From: Crenalkalicoccus roseus
GTDB lineage: Bacteria > Pseudomonadota > Alphaproteobacteria > Acetobacterales > Acetobacteraceae
Length of the DNA: 64,000 nt
Assembly: GCF_004761865.1 (NCBI RefSeq)
Contig: NZ_SJDM01000002.1
Span: 314,326 to 378,325, forward strand
Reading direction: 5' to 3'
Below are positions 55,145 to 63,561 of the stretch, piece after piece. Under the pieces are notes generated by a model, which had not been told where the DNA came from, did no database searches, and was given only the letters and a program-made list of their open reading frames with translations. The position numbers and the translations under genes are program-made. Position 1 is the first letter of the stretch, and each line of letters opens with the position of its first letter.

Positions 55145-55458
55145 GCCGCATCGCCGCAGGCGGCGAGGGCGGCGCGGGCGCGCTTCAGCAGGTCCTTGCG
55201 GAAGCCCTCGGTCGGGACCGCACCCGACCAGGTCAGGCTGAGCGTCGCGTTCACGCAGGCGAGGCGGGAGGCGAGGCCGGGATCCTCCGCCCCCTCGCGG
55301 TGCCGCGCCACCAGGTAGTCGCGCAGCGCCACGGCGCGGCGCATCGCCTCCATCGCCTCGTCCACCGTGCAGGGCGGCGCCTCGGCGATCAGCCGGTCGA
55401 GCGCGGCGAGCGCCGCCGCGCGCAGCGCCGCCTCCTCGGCGTGCAGGCTGCCGCTCAT
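55141..55458 (-). CDS. Unknown small protein in formate dehydrogenase operon
   Basis: This 105-residue, Ala-rich, mostly helical, soluble protein has no family I can name. AAALRAAALAALDRLI-like sequence leads into MEAMRRAVALRDYLVARHRE, RLACVNATLSLTWSGAVP and GFRKDLLKRARAAL. It is locked between the NrfD-type subunit and the FNT channel by four-base overlaps on both sides, so it is certainly translated as part of the operon. A chaperone or accessory role for formate oxidation is a guess. Confidence 0.75.
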   Translation of the reverse strand: MSGSLHAEEAALRAAALAALDRLIAEAPPCTVDEAMEAMRRAVALRDYLVARHREGAEDPGLASRLACVNATLSLTWSGAVPTEGFRKDLLKRARAALAACGDAA

Positions 55459-56399
55459 CGCCGCCGCCGCGGATCGGCGTGGCGGAACGCATCCTCCGGC
55501 CGGCAGGCACTCTCGTTGCCCGCCTGCAGCACGCCGTGGCGCAGCGCCGCGCCGCCGAGGATCAGGGCGAGGGAGGCGAGCTCCGGCAGCAGGCCGGAAC
55601 GGCGGCCCGAGACGGCGTGCGCGAGCAGGGGCAGCGCCATCCCGCCGGCCTTGGCGCCCTGCAGCAGCGGCGCCGCCCGGCCGCGCTGCGCCGCGTGCCC
55701 GACGCCCGCCTCGCGCCAGCGCCGCTCGGCGAGCAGCGAGGCGGCGAGCTCGCCCGCGGCGGCGAGGGCGGCCAGCCGCTCCAGCCGCCGCGCGCTGCCC
55801 ACCTCGCCGGCGCGGCGCTGCGCCAGGGCGAGGGCGGAGGCGGCGCCGGCCATGGAGGCGGCGCCGAACTGCGCCGCCAGCGGCCCCGGCGCCGCGGCCC
55901 AGAGCGGCGTGCTGGTCGCGGAGAGCAGCGAGGCGGTGTAGACGCTCATCCCCGCCCCCGCCGCCGCGGCCGGCAGCTGCGCCGCATCCGCGACGCGCCG
56001 CGCGAGGCGCGAGCGGTGGCCGAACAGCGCGCCGAGCGCGGTCAGCGCGCTCAGCCCCCCGAAGGCGGTGAGCAGCCAGGAGCCGAGCGACATCGGCGAG
56101 GTCGGCCGCACGATGCGCAGCATGTTGTACCAGCGCGACGGCGTCTTCAGGTGCTGGATCAGCACCAGCGGTCCGACGACGCTGCCGGCGAGCGCGACCA
56201 GCCGCGCGCGGCGCACCAGGCCCCGCGCCCGCCGCCCGCCGGCGCGACGGGCGACGGCCGCGATCACCTGCGCCGAGCCGGCCATGCCGAGCAGGGCGAT
56301 GTAGGCGGAAACCTTCCAGTCGAAGCTGCTGGCCTTGGTGACGGGCCGGCCGTGATAGGTCTCGCCGCTCCAGCCCTCCGGGCGCGTCGCCTCGTTCAT
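55455..56399 (-). CDS. NrfD-type membrane subunit of formate dehydrogenase
   Basis: This 314-residue polytopic protein resembles NrfD/PsrC-family quinone-reactive subunits. SSFDWKVSAYIALLGMAGSA opens the first helix. LIQHLKTPSRWYNMLRIVRP followed by TSPMSLGSWLLTAFGG is the family-type loop. It takes the place of the heme b subunit (FdnI) found in E. coli FDH-N, with no heme-ligand pattern evident. It probably passes electrons from the iron-sulfur subunit to the quinone pool. Both ends overlap its neighbours by four bases. Confidence 0.82.
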   Translation of the reverse strand: MNEATRPEGWSGETYHGRPVTKASSFDWKVSAYIALLGMAGSAQVIAAVARRAGGRRARGLVRRARLVALAGSVVGPLVLIQHLKTPSRWYNMLRIVRPTSPMSLGSWLLTAFGGLSALTALGALFGHRSRLARRVADAAQLPAAAAGAGMSVYTASLLSATSTPLWAAAPGPLAAQFGAASMAGAASALALAQRRAGEVGSARRLERLAALAAAGELAASLLAERRWREAGVGHAAQRGRAAPLLQGAKAGGMALPLLAHAVSGRRSGLLPELASLALILGGAALRHGVLQAGNESACRPEDAFRHADPRRRR

Positions 56400-57301
56400 C
56401 GCCGCCCCACCCCGATCAGCAGCGCTGCCGCGGCGAGGCCGGCCACGGCGGCGAGCCCGGACAGGATTGAGGGCAGCGCGCGAGGGGCCGGGCGCGAGGG
56501 CGCCGGCGGCAGGTTGTAGGCCTCCGGCCGCTCGATCAGCAGGAAGAAGGCGTTGAGGCGCCCGATGCCGCCGGTCGCGCGGGGCGTGCCCGGGGCGCCG
56601 TAGAGGTAGGCCGCGGGCTGGCCCTGCGCGTGCAACCGCGCCACGCGGGCCTTCGCCCCCTCGAGCAGCTCCTCCACCGGGCCGAACCGGATGGAGTCGG
56701 TGGGGCAGGATTTGGCGCAGGCCGGTTCCAGCCCGCCCTTCAGCCGGTCGTAGCAGAGGGTGCATTTGTGCGCCTTGCCGTCCTCGACCGAGAGTTCCAC
56801 CACCCCGAAGGGGCAGGCGGGCACGCAGTAGCCGCAGCCGTTGCAGATGTCCTGCTGCACGACCACGCTCTCGAACTCGGTGCGGAAGAGCGCGCCGGTG
56901 GGGCAGGCCTCCAGGCAGGGCGCCGGATCGCAGTGCTTGCACACATCCGACATCATCAGCCAGTGGGACTGGTAGGGCGGCATGGTGGTGGCGCGCCTGC
57001 CATCCTTGCCGATCTTCTCGTTGAAGGTGACGTGGCGCCAAGTGTGGGCGCCGAGATGGCCGGTGTTGTCGTAGCTGTGGCCGGTCAGGCCCAGATGGTC
57101 GGCGGGGAGCTGGTTCCACTCCTTGCATGCCACCTCGCAGGCCTTGCAGCCGATGCAGAGCGTGGTGTCGGTGAAGAAGCCGTAGGCGCGGCCAGGCTCG
57201 ACGCGCCGGCCGGTGGTGATCTCGGCCTCCTGCGGGATCGGGCCCCGAGGGTCGCGATCCGCGTAATCGAGTGCCCGCCTGTGCGCCAGGCCGCCTTCCA
57301 T
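56396..57301 (-). CDS. fdhB: Formate dehydrogenase iron-sulfur subunit
   Basis: This 301-residue FdnH-like subunit has four ferredoxin groups: CIGCKACEVACKEWN, CKHCDPAPCLEACP, CNGCGYCVPACPFG, and CTLCYDRL with CAKSCP. These form the electron wire from the catalytic subunit. A C-terminal transmembrane helix (about 278-297, ILSGLAAVAGLAAAALLIGV) anchors it, as in FdnH. The start overlaps the catalytic subunit's stop (TGATG). The residues between the clusters and the helix (YLYGAPGTPRATGGIGRLNA) are also like the family. Confidence 0.93.
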   Translation of the reverse strand: MEGGLAHRRALDYADRDPRGPIPQEAEITTGRRVEPGRAYGFFTDTTLCIGCKACEVACKEWNQLPADHLGLTGHSYDNTGHLGAHTWRHVTFNEKIGKDGRRATTMPPYQSHWLMMSDVCKHCDPAPCLEACPTGALFRTEFESVVVQQDICNGCGYCVPACPFGVVELSVEDGKAHKCTLCYDRLKGGLEPACAKSCPTDSIRFGPVEELLEGAKARVARLHAQGQPAAYLYGAPGTPRATGGIGRLNAFFLLIERPEAYNLPPAPSRPAPRALPSILSGLAAVAGLAAAALLIGVGRR

Positions 57302-60300
57302 CACCGCGCCTCCCTCGCCACGCCGGCGCCGCCCGCCCGGCGCAGCCTGCCGGGGCGGAGGGCGCAGGTCAGCGCCTTGTTCTCGTGCATGCCCGTGTTC
57401 GGGTCGCCCACCACGGCGGTGAGCACGTTGGCGACATCGCCGGTGGCATAGCCGACCCAGCCGAAATGCCAGGGCAGGGCGATCTGGTGCACCATGCGCC
57501 CGTCCAGCCGCCAGGGGCGCAGCCGGTCGGTCACCAGGGCGCGGGTCTCGATCGCGCCGCGGGGGGTGGAGATCACCACCCAGTCCGTGCTGCGGATGCC
57601 GAGCGCGCGCGCGAGCTCGGTCGGGATCTCGGCGAAGCCCTCCGGCTGCAGCTCGGCCGTGGTGGGGACGAGGCGGGTCGGCGTGCCGCCCGAATGGTGC
57701 TCGGTCAGGCGGAAGGTGGTCAGCACATGCGGCCACCGCGGATCCCCGGTGCCGTGCACCGGGTTGTCGGCGTGCTCCCACCGCTTGGCGGCGGGGCTGA
57801 TGGACTGGCCATAGAGCGGGTTGGCGACCGGGCTCTCCACCGGTTCGTAATGCGCTGGCAGCGGCCCGTCCTTGAGGCCGGAGGGAACGAACAGGCCGGC
57901 GACGCCGTCCGGGATCATGATGAAGGGCTGGCGGCCGGAGATGGCGTCCATGCCCGCGGGCTTCCGCGACCAGTCGGGCTCGTAGTCCGGGCGCTTGTCC
58001 TTGGGGAAGTCGATCTGGTCCGGGCTTGCCCATTCCTGCTTCGCCTCGTCCCACCAGACCAGCCTCTTGCGCTCCGACCACGGCCTGCCCTCCGGGTCGG
58101 CGGAGGCGCGGTTGTTCAGGGTGCGGCGGTTGGAGGGCCAGGCGAAGCCCCAGCCGAGATGCGTCCCCGGCCCTTCCGGCCCGTCGGGCCTGCGGGCGCG
58201 CGAGCGGTTCTCCCCGGGCTTCGGGAAGACGCCGCTGTAGATCCAGCAGCCGCAGGCGGTGGAGCCGTCCTCCTTCAGCGCCTCGAAGTCGGGGAGGAGC
58301 GTGCGGTCGGGCCAGGTGTAGCCGTTGATCTCCTGCAGGATCGCCTCGGCATCCGGCTCGCCCTCGTCGTCCACCGGATACTCCCAGGTCAGGGCACGGA
58401 TGGCACGGTCCTCCTCGCGCTCGCTGGCGGCGTAGAGGTCCTTCAGGCGGCGCCCCAGGTGATAGACGAACCAGTGCTCGGAGCGGCTGTCGCCAGGCGG
58501 CGGCACCACCTTGTCGTGCCACTGCAGCAGGCGGTGCGTGTTGGTGAAGCTGCCCGCCTTCTCGCCGGAGAGGGCGGCGGGCATCAGGAACACCTCGGTG
58601 CGGATGTCCTCCGGCCGCATTCCGCCCGAGCGCACCAGGTGGCCGTCGCGCCAGAAGCTCGCCGTGTCGGTCTCGGCGAAGTCGCGCACCACCATCCAGT
58701 CGAGGTCGGCGAGGCCACGCTGCACCAGCAGCGAATTGCTGCTGCCGACCACCGGGTTCTGCCCCATCACGAACAGGCCGCGGATGATGCGGTTGCGCAT
58801 CGCGACCGTCAGCGGCAGCTGCGAATGGTCGCCGACGATGCGCGGCACCCAGTCGAAGCCCCAGCCATTCTCCGGCGCCGCCGCCTCCCCGTACCAGGCG
58901 CGGAGCAGGCTGACGGCGTATTTCGGGAAATTGCGCCACCAGCCGGTAGGGCTGGTCTCGGCGTCGAGGTAGCTCTCCAGCGTGCTGTGCGGCTTGAAGG
59001 CGTGGGGCTGCGGCAGGTAGCCGGGCAGCATGTCGTAGAGCGTCGGGATGTCCGTGCTGCCCTGGATGCTGGTGTGGCCGCGCAGCGCCAGCATGCCCCC
59101 GCCCGGCCGCCCGACATTGCCGAGCAGCGCCTGCAGGATGGCGCCGGAGCGGATGATCTGCACGCCGGTGCTGTGGTGGTTCCATCCCACCGCGTAGCAG
59201 ATGGCGGTGGTGCGCTCGCGGCCCGAATTGCGCGCGAGCGCCTCGCAGACCTTGAGGAACACCTCGCGCGGGCAGCCGGTGACGCGCTCCACCATCTCCG
59301 GCGTGTAGCGGGCGAAGTGGCGCTTCATCACCTGGTAGACGCAGCGCGGGTGCTGCAGGGTCGGGTCCCTGGGCGGCGGCCCCTCGTGCAGCCGCTTCGT
59401 CGCCTCGCAGAAGCCTTCGGTGTCCACATAGGATTCGGCGAGGGCGGAGGGCATCGTCACCCCCTCGTACTGCCAGCTCTCCGGGCTGTACTTCCGCGAC
59501 TCCTCCTGCCAACCCGAGAACAGCCCGTCGCCATCCTCCGCGTCCCGGTAGTCCTCGCCGAGGATGGTGGCGATGTTGGTGTAGGGGATCGCCCATTCGC
59601 GGAACCAGAGGTCGTGCTCGAGCACGTGCCGGATGATACCGCCGAGGAAGGCCACGTCCGTGCCCGCGCGGATCGGCGCGTAGATGTCCGCCATGGCGCT
59701 GGTGCGGGTGAAGCGCGGGTCTGCGTGGATGATGGTGGCGCCGCGCGCCTTCGCCTGCAGGACGAAGCGGAAGGCGATCGGGTGGTTCTCCGCCATGTTG
59801 GACCCCATCACCAGGACGCAGTCCGAGTTGGCGAGGTCCCACTGCGGCATGGTCGCCGCGCCCCGGCCGAAGGTGGCGCCCAGACTGGGCACCGAATTGT
59901 TGTGTCAGACCCTTGCCTGGTTCTCGACGAACACCATGCCGAGGCCGCCGGAGAACAGCTTCTTGATCAGGTAGTTCTCCTCGTTGTCGAGCGTCGCCCC
60001 GCCCATGGAAGCGATGCCGAGCGTATGGTTCAGCGGCGTCCCGTCCGGCAGGTCCTTCACGAAGGTCTCGTCGCGCGTGCGCCTCACGAGATGGGCGATG
60101 CGGTCCATCGCCCAGTCGAGCGTCACCTCGCGCCATGCGGTCGCGCCGGGGACGCGGTGCAGGCAGCGGTCGAGGCGCATCGGGCTCGTCATCAGCCCGA
60201 AGGTCGCGGCGCCCTTGGGGCAGAGCGTGCCCTGGTTCACCGGGCTGCGCGGGTCGCCCTCGACATGGATCGGCCTGCCGTCCCTGGCGTAGATGAGCTG

Positions 60301-60504
60301 CGCGCAGCCCACCGCGCAGTAGGGGCAGATGGAGGTGCCGACGCGGTCCGCCTCCTCCAGCCGCGGCCGCAGGGTGCGCGAGATCGCCGCCTCCGCCGCC
60401 TCGCGCCGGTGGTCGGCGCCGCGCAACTGCCGTGGCACCGACCATTCCCGGGCGAATTCGGCGGCGCGCTCGGCGAGGCCGCGGCGGGGCGGTTGACGGC
60501 TCAT
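57301..60504 (-). CDS. fdhA: Selenocysteine formate dehydrogenase, catalytic subunit
   Basis: This FdnG-like molybdenum/tungsten bis-MGD enzyme of 1067 residues oxidises formate to CO2. The N-terminal [4Fe-4S] site is CPYCAVGC with a fourth cysteine in GTLCPKGA. Codon 200 (59905-59907) is TGA, inside ENQARV-U-HNNSVPSLGATFGRG. In E. coli FdnG the same place reads NQARV-U-HGPTVASLAPTFGRG, so I read it as selenocysteine, not a stop. The homology continues without a break to the end. Unlike FdnG it has no twin-arginine signal peptide: the first 60 residues are charged with no hydrophobic stretch. Selenium insertion genes (selA, selB, selC) are not in the window. The start at 60504 overlaps the upstream small gene. 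Confidence 0.95.
59875..59893 (-). promoter_or_regulatory. SECIS-like hairpin of fdhA
   Basis: On the minus strand, 11 bases after the UGA, GGTGCCC (59893-59887) pairs with GGGCGCC (59881-59875) around the loop AGTCT. The E. coli fdhF SECIS has the same 11-base spacing and an AGGUCU loop. The element fits SelB recognition for selenocysteine insertion. Confidence 0.8.
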
Positions 60505-60734
60505 GCGCCTCTCCCTGGTTCCTCCAGCAGGACCACGTCGCGGGCGATGCCCGCGATCAGGTCCTTGCCCTCCTCGTAGCGGATCCGGACTCGTCGATGC
60601 TTGAGCGCAGGCAGGTCCTGCGGCTCGAGCGCCGCGCCATGGTGCAGCAGGAAGAGCAGGCCGCGCCCATTCTCGGCCTGCAGCCGGAACCGGCCCTCCT
60701 GCACCACGGTGATCCTGCCTGTGGCCTGCCGCAC
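60501..60734 (-). CDS. Short conserved-looking ORF at head of fdh operon
   Basis: This 77-residue protein starts with GTG and its stop overlaps the fdhA start (ATGA). It is mostly beta-strand-like: RITVVQEGRFRLQAENGRGL, LFLLHHGAALEPQDL, then HRRVRIRYEEGKDLIAG, suggesting a small barrel. I cannot name a family. The tight coupling argues for a role with formate dehydrogenase, such as cofactor handling. The first bases of the gene lie in an inverted repeat. Confidence 0.75.
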   Translation of the reverse strand: MRQATGRITVVQEGRFRLQAENGRGLLFLLHHGAALEPQDLPALKHRRVRIRYEEGKDLIAGIARDVVLLEEPGRGA

Positions 60735-60790
60735 CCTCGGCGATCCTTGCGGGGGGATGACCCTGCCGCAACGTGCCGCTGCGCCGAGGG
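60734..60790 (-). promoter_or_regulatory. Nested inverted repeat over start of fdh operon
   Basis: CCCTCGGCG (60734-60742) pairs with CGCCGAGGG (60782-60790). Inside it TTGCGG (60747-60752) pairs with CCGCAA (60766-60771), and GGG with CCC. As RNA on the minus strand, the outer stem would cover the start codon area of the 77-residue gene. A translational control element is possible but unproven. Confidence 0.4.
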
Positions 60791-60802
60791 TTGCGCGGTG
60801 CC

Positions 60803-61204
60803 TCAGACTGCGGCCGGCCGGGGCTCGTTGCGGCGCCCCGAAGGGTGGCGGCGCATGCGGTCGGCGTGCAGCGCCTCCGGCGGCGCGCCATCCTCGATCT
60901 CTTCGCGCCGCTGCAACTCGCGGTTCACACGCTTCAGCGCCTTGGCCAGCACCTGCTTCTTGAGGCTGGTCCCGGTGTTGTCGCGGGCCGGAGAGGCGCC
61001 CCGCGCCTCCGCCTTGCCGCGCATCTCCCGCCGCTGCTGCCGCGAGATGTCGCGCGCGCGGTCGCGGAGTTCGCGCAGGCGCCGCGCCGCGGCGAGGAGA
61101 TCCTGGCGGGAGAGGGCGCAGATCGCGGGATAGTGGGTCGGCTCCACCGCCTCAAGCTCCGCCTGCGAGAGAAGGCGGCGCTCCGCACGCATCGTCATGT
61201 TCAT
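60803..61204 (-). CDS. Conserved hypothetical, basic helical protein
   Basis: This 133-residue, very basic protein has strongly helical sequence: LSQAELEAVEPTHYPAICAL, ARRLRELRDRARDISRQQRR, then TGTSLKKQVLAKALKRVNRE. I have seen similar proteins annotated only as hypothetical in proteobacteria; the function is unknown. The charge pattern could suit nucleic acid binding. ATG 61204 follows AGGAG at good spacing; a GTG at 61234 is less likely. It lies 68 bases upstream of the fdh operon on the same strand and might be co-transcribed. Confidence 0.75.
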   Translation of the reverse strand: MNMTMRAERRLLSQAELEAVEPTHYPAICALSRQDLLAAARRLRELRDRARDISRQQRREMRGKAEARGASPARDNTGTSLKKQVLAKALKRVNRELQRREEIEDGAPPEALHADRMRRHPSGRRNEPRPAAV

Positions 61205-61548
61205 CCGGTCTGCTCCTGCCTTGGGTCGGATCACGGAGGGACGCGGGCGATCCGGGATGGTTGCACGAGTGGCGGCACCCCGGAAGCCCGGCGGGGCCGG
61301 AGGCCGGCCCCTCGTCGCGCGGCGGAGTCACCGCTCCGGCGACTCCGCCGCCGCGCATCGGGCGCTAGCATGCCAGGCGCGGCGCGGGAAAGGCCATGGC
61401 GCGCTCCGCGCGCCGGCGGGTTTGCCTCCTGCCCTCGGCGATGCATCATCCCCTCGGCGGCGAGGCCTGAGGGTGCGGAAGGAAGGAGGCGGGGCATGTC
61501 CCCCTGTTCCCCGCATCCTGCGGCACGGGCGAGAATGAGGGGCGGAGC
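61205..61548. other. Intergenic region with two GC hairpins
   Basis: This 344-base gap separates divergent genes. GGGGCCGG (61293-61300) pairs with CCGGCCCC (61304-61311), and GGCGGAGTC (61321-61329) pairs with GACTCCGCC (61341-61349). The rest shows no convincing gene. The promoter of the lldD-type gene should lie in the right-hand part. Confidence 0.5.
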
Positions 61549-62922
61549 ATGGGGGCCAAGCGCGGCGAGGGCAGTTGGGGTGCGATGGGGGCGGCCGAGA
61601 CGCCGGCCGGCCGGTTGCGCAGGCGCTTTCCGACCTATGGCGATCTCGACCGCCGGGCACGGCGGCGCATCGCCCGCTTCGCCTATGACTTCGTCGCGGG
61701 CGGCGTGGGAGACGGCGCGCCCAACGTGGCGCACAACCGCGCCGCCATGGACGCGGTGCGGATCGTGCCGCGCTACGCGCGCGACGTGTCCGCAGTATCC
61801 ACTGCGACGCGGCTGTTCGGGCGGGACTACGCCATGCCGCTCGGCGTCGCGCCGATGGGCAATGTCGGCATGGTCTGGCCGGAGGCGGATGCCATCCTCG
61901 CCGCCGCGGCGCAGCAGGCCCGCATCCCCTATGTCAGCTCCACCGTGGCCAATGTGGGCATGGAGCGGCTGGCGGCGATCGCGCCCGACGTGTTCTGGTT
62001 CCAGCTCTACGGGCTGCCGGCGGACGCCCACGCCATCTCGGTGGACCTGATCCGGCGGGCCGAGGCGGTCGGGGCGCATGCGCTGGTGCTCACCCTCGAC
62101 GTGCCGATGCGCCAGAAGCGCGTGCACGACATCCGCAACGGCCTGGTGGTGCCCTTCCGCTACCGCCCGCGCACGCTGCGCGACATCGCGCTCGCGCCGT
62201 TCTGGGCGCTGGAGATGCTGCGCCGCGGCCAGCCGCGCTTCGAGAACATGCGGAAATACGTGGGCGAGGAGGCCGGCGTGGGCGAACTGGCCGGCTTCGT
62301 GCACCGACACATGACCACCGGGGTCACCTGGGACGACATCGCCCGGTTCCGCGACCTCTGGCCGCGCGCGCTGGTGCTGAAGGGGCTGCAGCATCCGGAG
62401 GACGCGGAGCGCGCGGCGGCCCTGGGGGTGGACGGCGTATGGGTCTCCAACCATGGCGGGCGGCAGTTCGACGCGGCGCCCGCCTCCATAGACACCGTGC
62501 CGGCCATCGCCGCGGCCCTCGGCGGCCGGGCGAAGGTGCTCTACGACGGCTCCGTCCGCTCCGGCCTGGACGTGTTCCGCGCCCTGGCTGTCGGCGCCGA
62601 CTTCGCCTTCGCCGGTCGCGCCTTCCTGCTCGCCGTCGCGGCGCTGGGCAGGGAGGGGGGCGCGCACGCCACCGCGGCCTTCATGGAAGAGCTGCGCACC
62701 ACCTTCGCCCAGGCCGGCGCGCGCAGCGTGGAGGAGGCGGCCCGCTGCTGCGTGCTGCACCCGAACGCCGTCCGCTTCGAGCGCGAGGAAGGCAACGCGA
62801 TGCCGCAGGAGGCGCCGCGGCTGCGCGTCCTCGACCCCGGCGAGGGCAGATCCCATTCGGGTGGGCTTGCCCGGACGGGCGAAGATGCTCGCACGATCAA
62901 CGAGCCGGAGCGTTTGCCCTGA
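61549..62922 (+). CDS. lldD: FMN-dependent L-lactate dehydrogenase / alpha-hydroxyacid oxidase
   Basis: This 457-residue TIM-barrel flavoenzyme belongs to the LldD/glycolate oxidase family. RRIARFAYDFVAGGVGDGAP near the start, PLGVAPMGNVGMVWPEAD, WFQLYG, LTLDVPMRQKRVHD, VLKGLQHPEDAE, and the catalytic SNHGGRQFD with the VLYDGSVRSGLDVFRAL FMN loop are intact. It would oxidise L-lactate or a similar acid and pass electrons to quinone. The last 26 residues (432-457) are encoded by the structured repeat at 62844, so the natural C-terminus has probably been replaced. The start follows GGGGCGG. Confidence 0.92.
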   Translation: MGAKRGEGSWGAMGAAETPAGRLRRRFPTYGDLDRRARRRIARFAYDFVAGGVGDGAPNVAHNRAAMDAVRIVPRYARDVSAVSTATRLFGRDYAMPLGVAPMGNVGMVWPEADAILAAAAQQARIPYVSSTVANVGMERLAAIAPDVFWFQLYGLPADAHAISVDLIRRAEAVGAHALVLTLDVPMRQKRVHDIRNGLVVPFRYRPRTLRDIALAPFWALEMLRRGQPRFENMRKYVGEEAGVGELAGFVHRHMTTGVTWDDIARFRDLWPRALVLKGLQHPEDAERAAALGVDGVWVSNHGGRQFDAAPASIDTVPAIAAALGGRAKVLYDGSVRSGLDVFRALAVGADFAFAGRAFLLAVAALGREGGAHATAAFMEELRTTFAQAGARSVEEAARCCVLHPNAVRFEREEGNAMPQEAPRLRVLDPGEGRSHSGGLARTGEDARTINEPERLP

Positions 62923-62948
62923 GCCAGGGCAGACGGAGGATGCTCTAG
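62844..62948. repeat. Structured ~104-bp repeat, copy B
   Basis: This is the partner of the element at 13625-13728, in the same orientation, with most differences being transitions. The first stem is kept (CCCATTCGGG with CCCGGACGGG), including a paired A-T to G-C change relative to copy A. The second stem is kept with G-T pairs. The lldD reading frame runs through it and stops at TGA 62920. The element ends in CTAG at 62945-62948, where the IS630-type element begins. Confidence 0.75.
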
Positions 62949-62952
62949 ACCT

Positions 62953-63561
62953 CTATTGCCCTGACTGTGCATAGCCGCAGTGTTGGAAGTAGGCGGCGCA
63001 TTTGCTGGGACTGGAGCGGTCGAGGAGGCTGCCGATGGTATCCCAGAGGGTGGCGACAGTCCTGGCGGCGGCGGAGCGCAGAAGGCGCTTGAGCTTGCTG
63101 AAAGCGAGTTCGATCGGGTTCAGGTCGGGACTGTAGGGCGGCAGGTAGAGCAGCCGCGCGCCCTGCGCCTGGATGGCCTCGCGCACGCCCTCGACCTTGT
63201 GGCTGCCGAGGTTGTCCATGATGACGATATCGCCCGTGCCGAGCGTCGGCGCGAGCATCTGCTCGACATAGGCGCGGAAGGCGCGACCGTTGATGGCACC
63301 TTCCAGAACGAGCGGCGCGACGGGTCCGCTGGTGCGCAGGCCACAGAGGAAGGTGGTCGTGTGCCAATGGCCGTGCGGCACGGCGGCGAGCAGGCGTTGC
63401 CCGCGGAGCGCCCGGCCATGGGTGCGGGCCATGTTCGTCGTCGCCCAGGTCTCGTCGAGGAACACCAGGCGGGCCGGGTCCAGACGGGGAGCAGCCTTAG
63501 TCCAGGCGCGGCGGGCCTCGGCTATGTCGGGGCGGTCCTGCTCGGCCGCGCGGAGCCGCTT
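62953..63561 (-). CDS. IS630 transposase, second frame (DDE catalytic part)
   Basis: These 202 codons are reached by a -1 shift at the A7 run. The DDE triad is visible: the first Asp in LVFLDETWATTN, the second in DIVIMDNLGSHK, and the Glu in YSPDLNPIELAFSKLK. That is the IS630/Tc1 pattern. The frame is open further upstream, but there it only shadows the first frame. Together with orfA it would give about 317 residues, normal for the family. It looks intact and possibly active. Confidence 0.9.
   Translation of the reverse strand, partial: KRLRAAEQDRPDIAEARRAWTKAAPRLDPARLVFLDETWATTNMARTHGRALRGQRLLAAVPHGHWHTTTFLCGLRTSGPVAPLVLEGAINGRAFRAYVEQMLAPTLGTGDIVIMDNLGSHKVEGVREAIQAQGARLLYLPPYSPDLNPIELAFSKLKRLLRSAAARTVATLWDTIGSLLDRSSPSKCAAYFQHCGYAQSGQ

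Noticed and set aside
59905..59907. TGA taken as a nonsense mutation splitting fdhA
   Set aside because: The codon sits exactly at the conserved selenocysteine position, a SECIS-like hairpin follows at the right spacing, and the downstream homology is intact.
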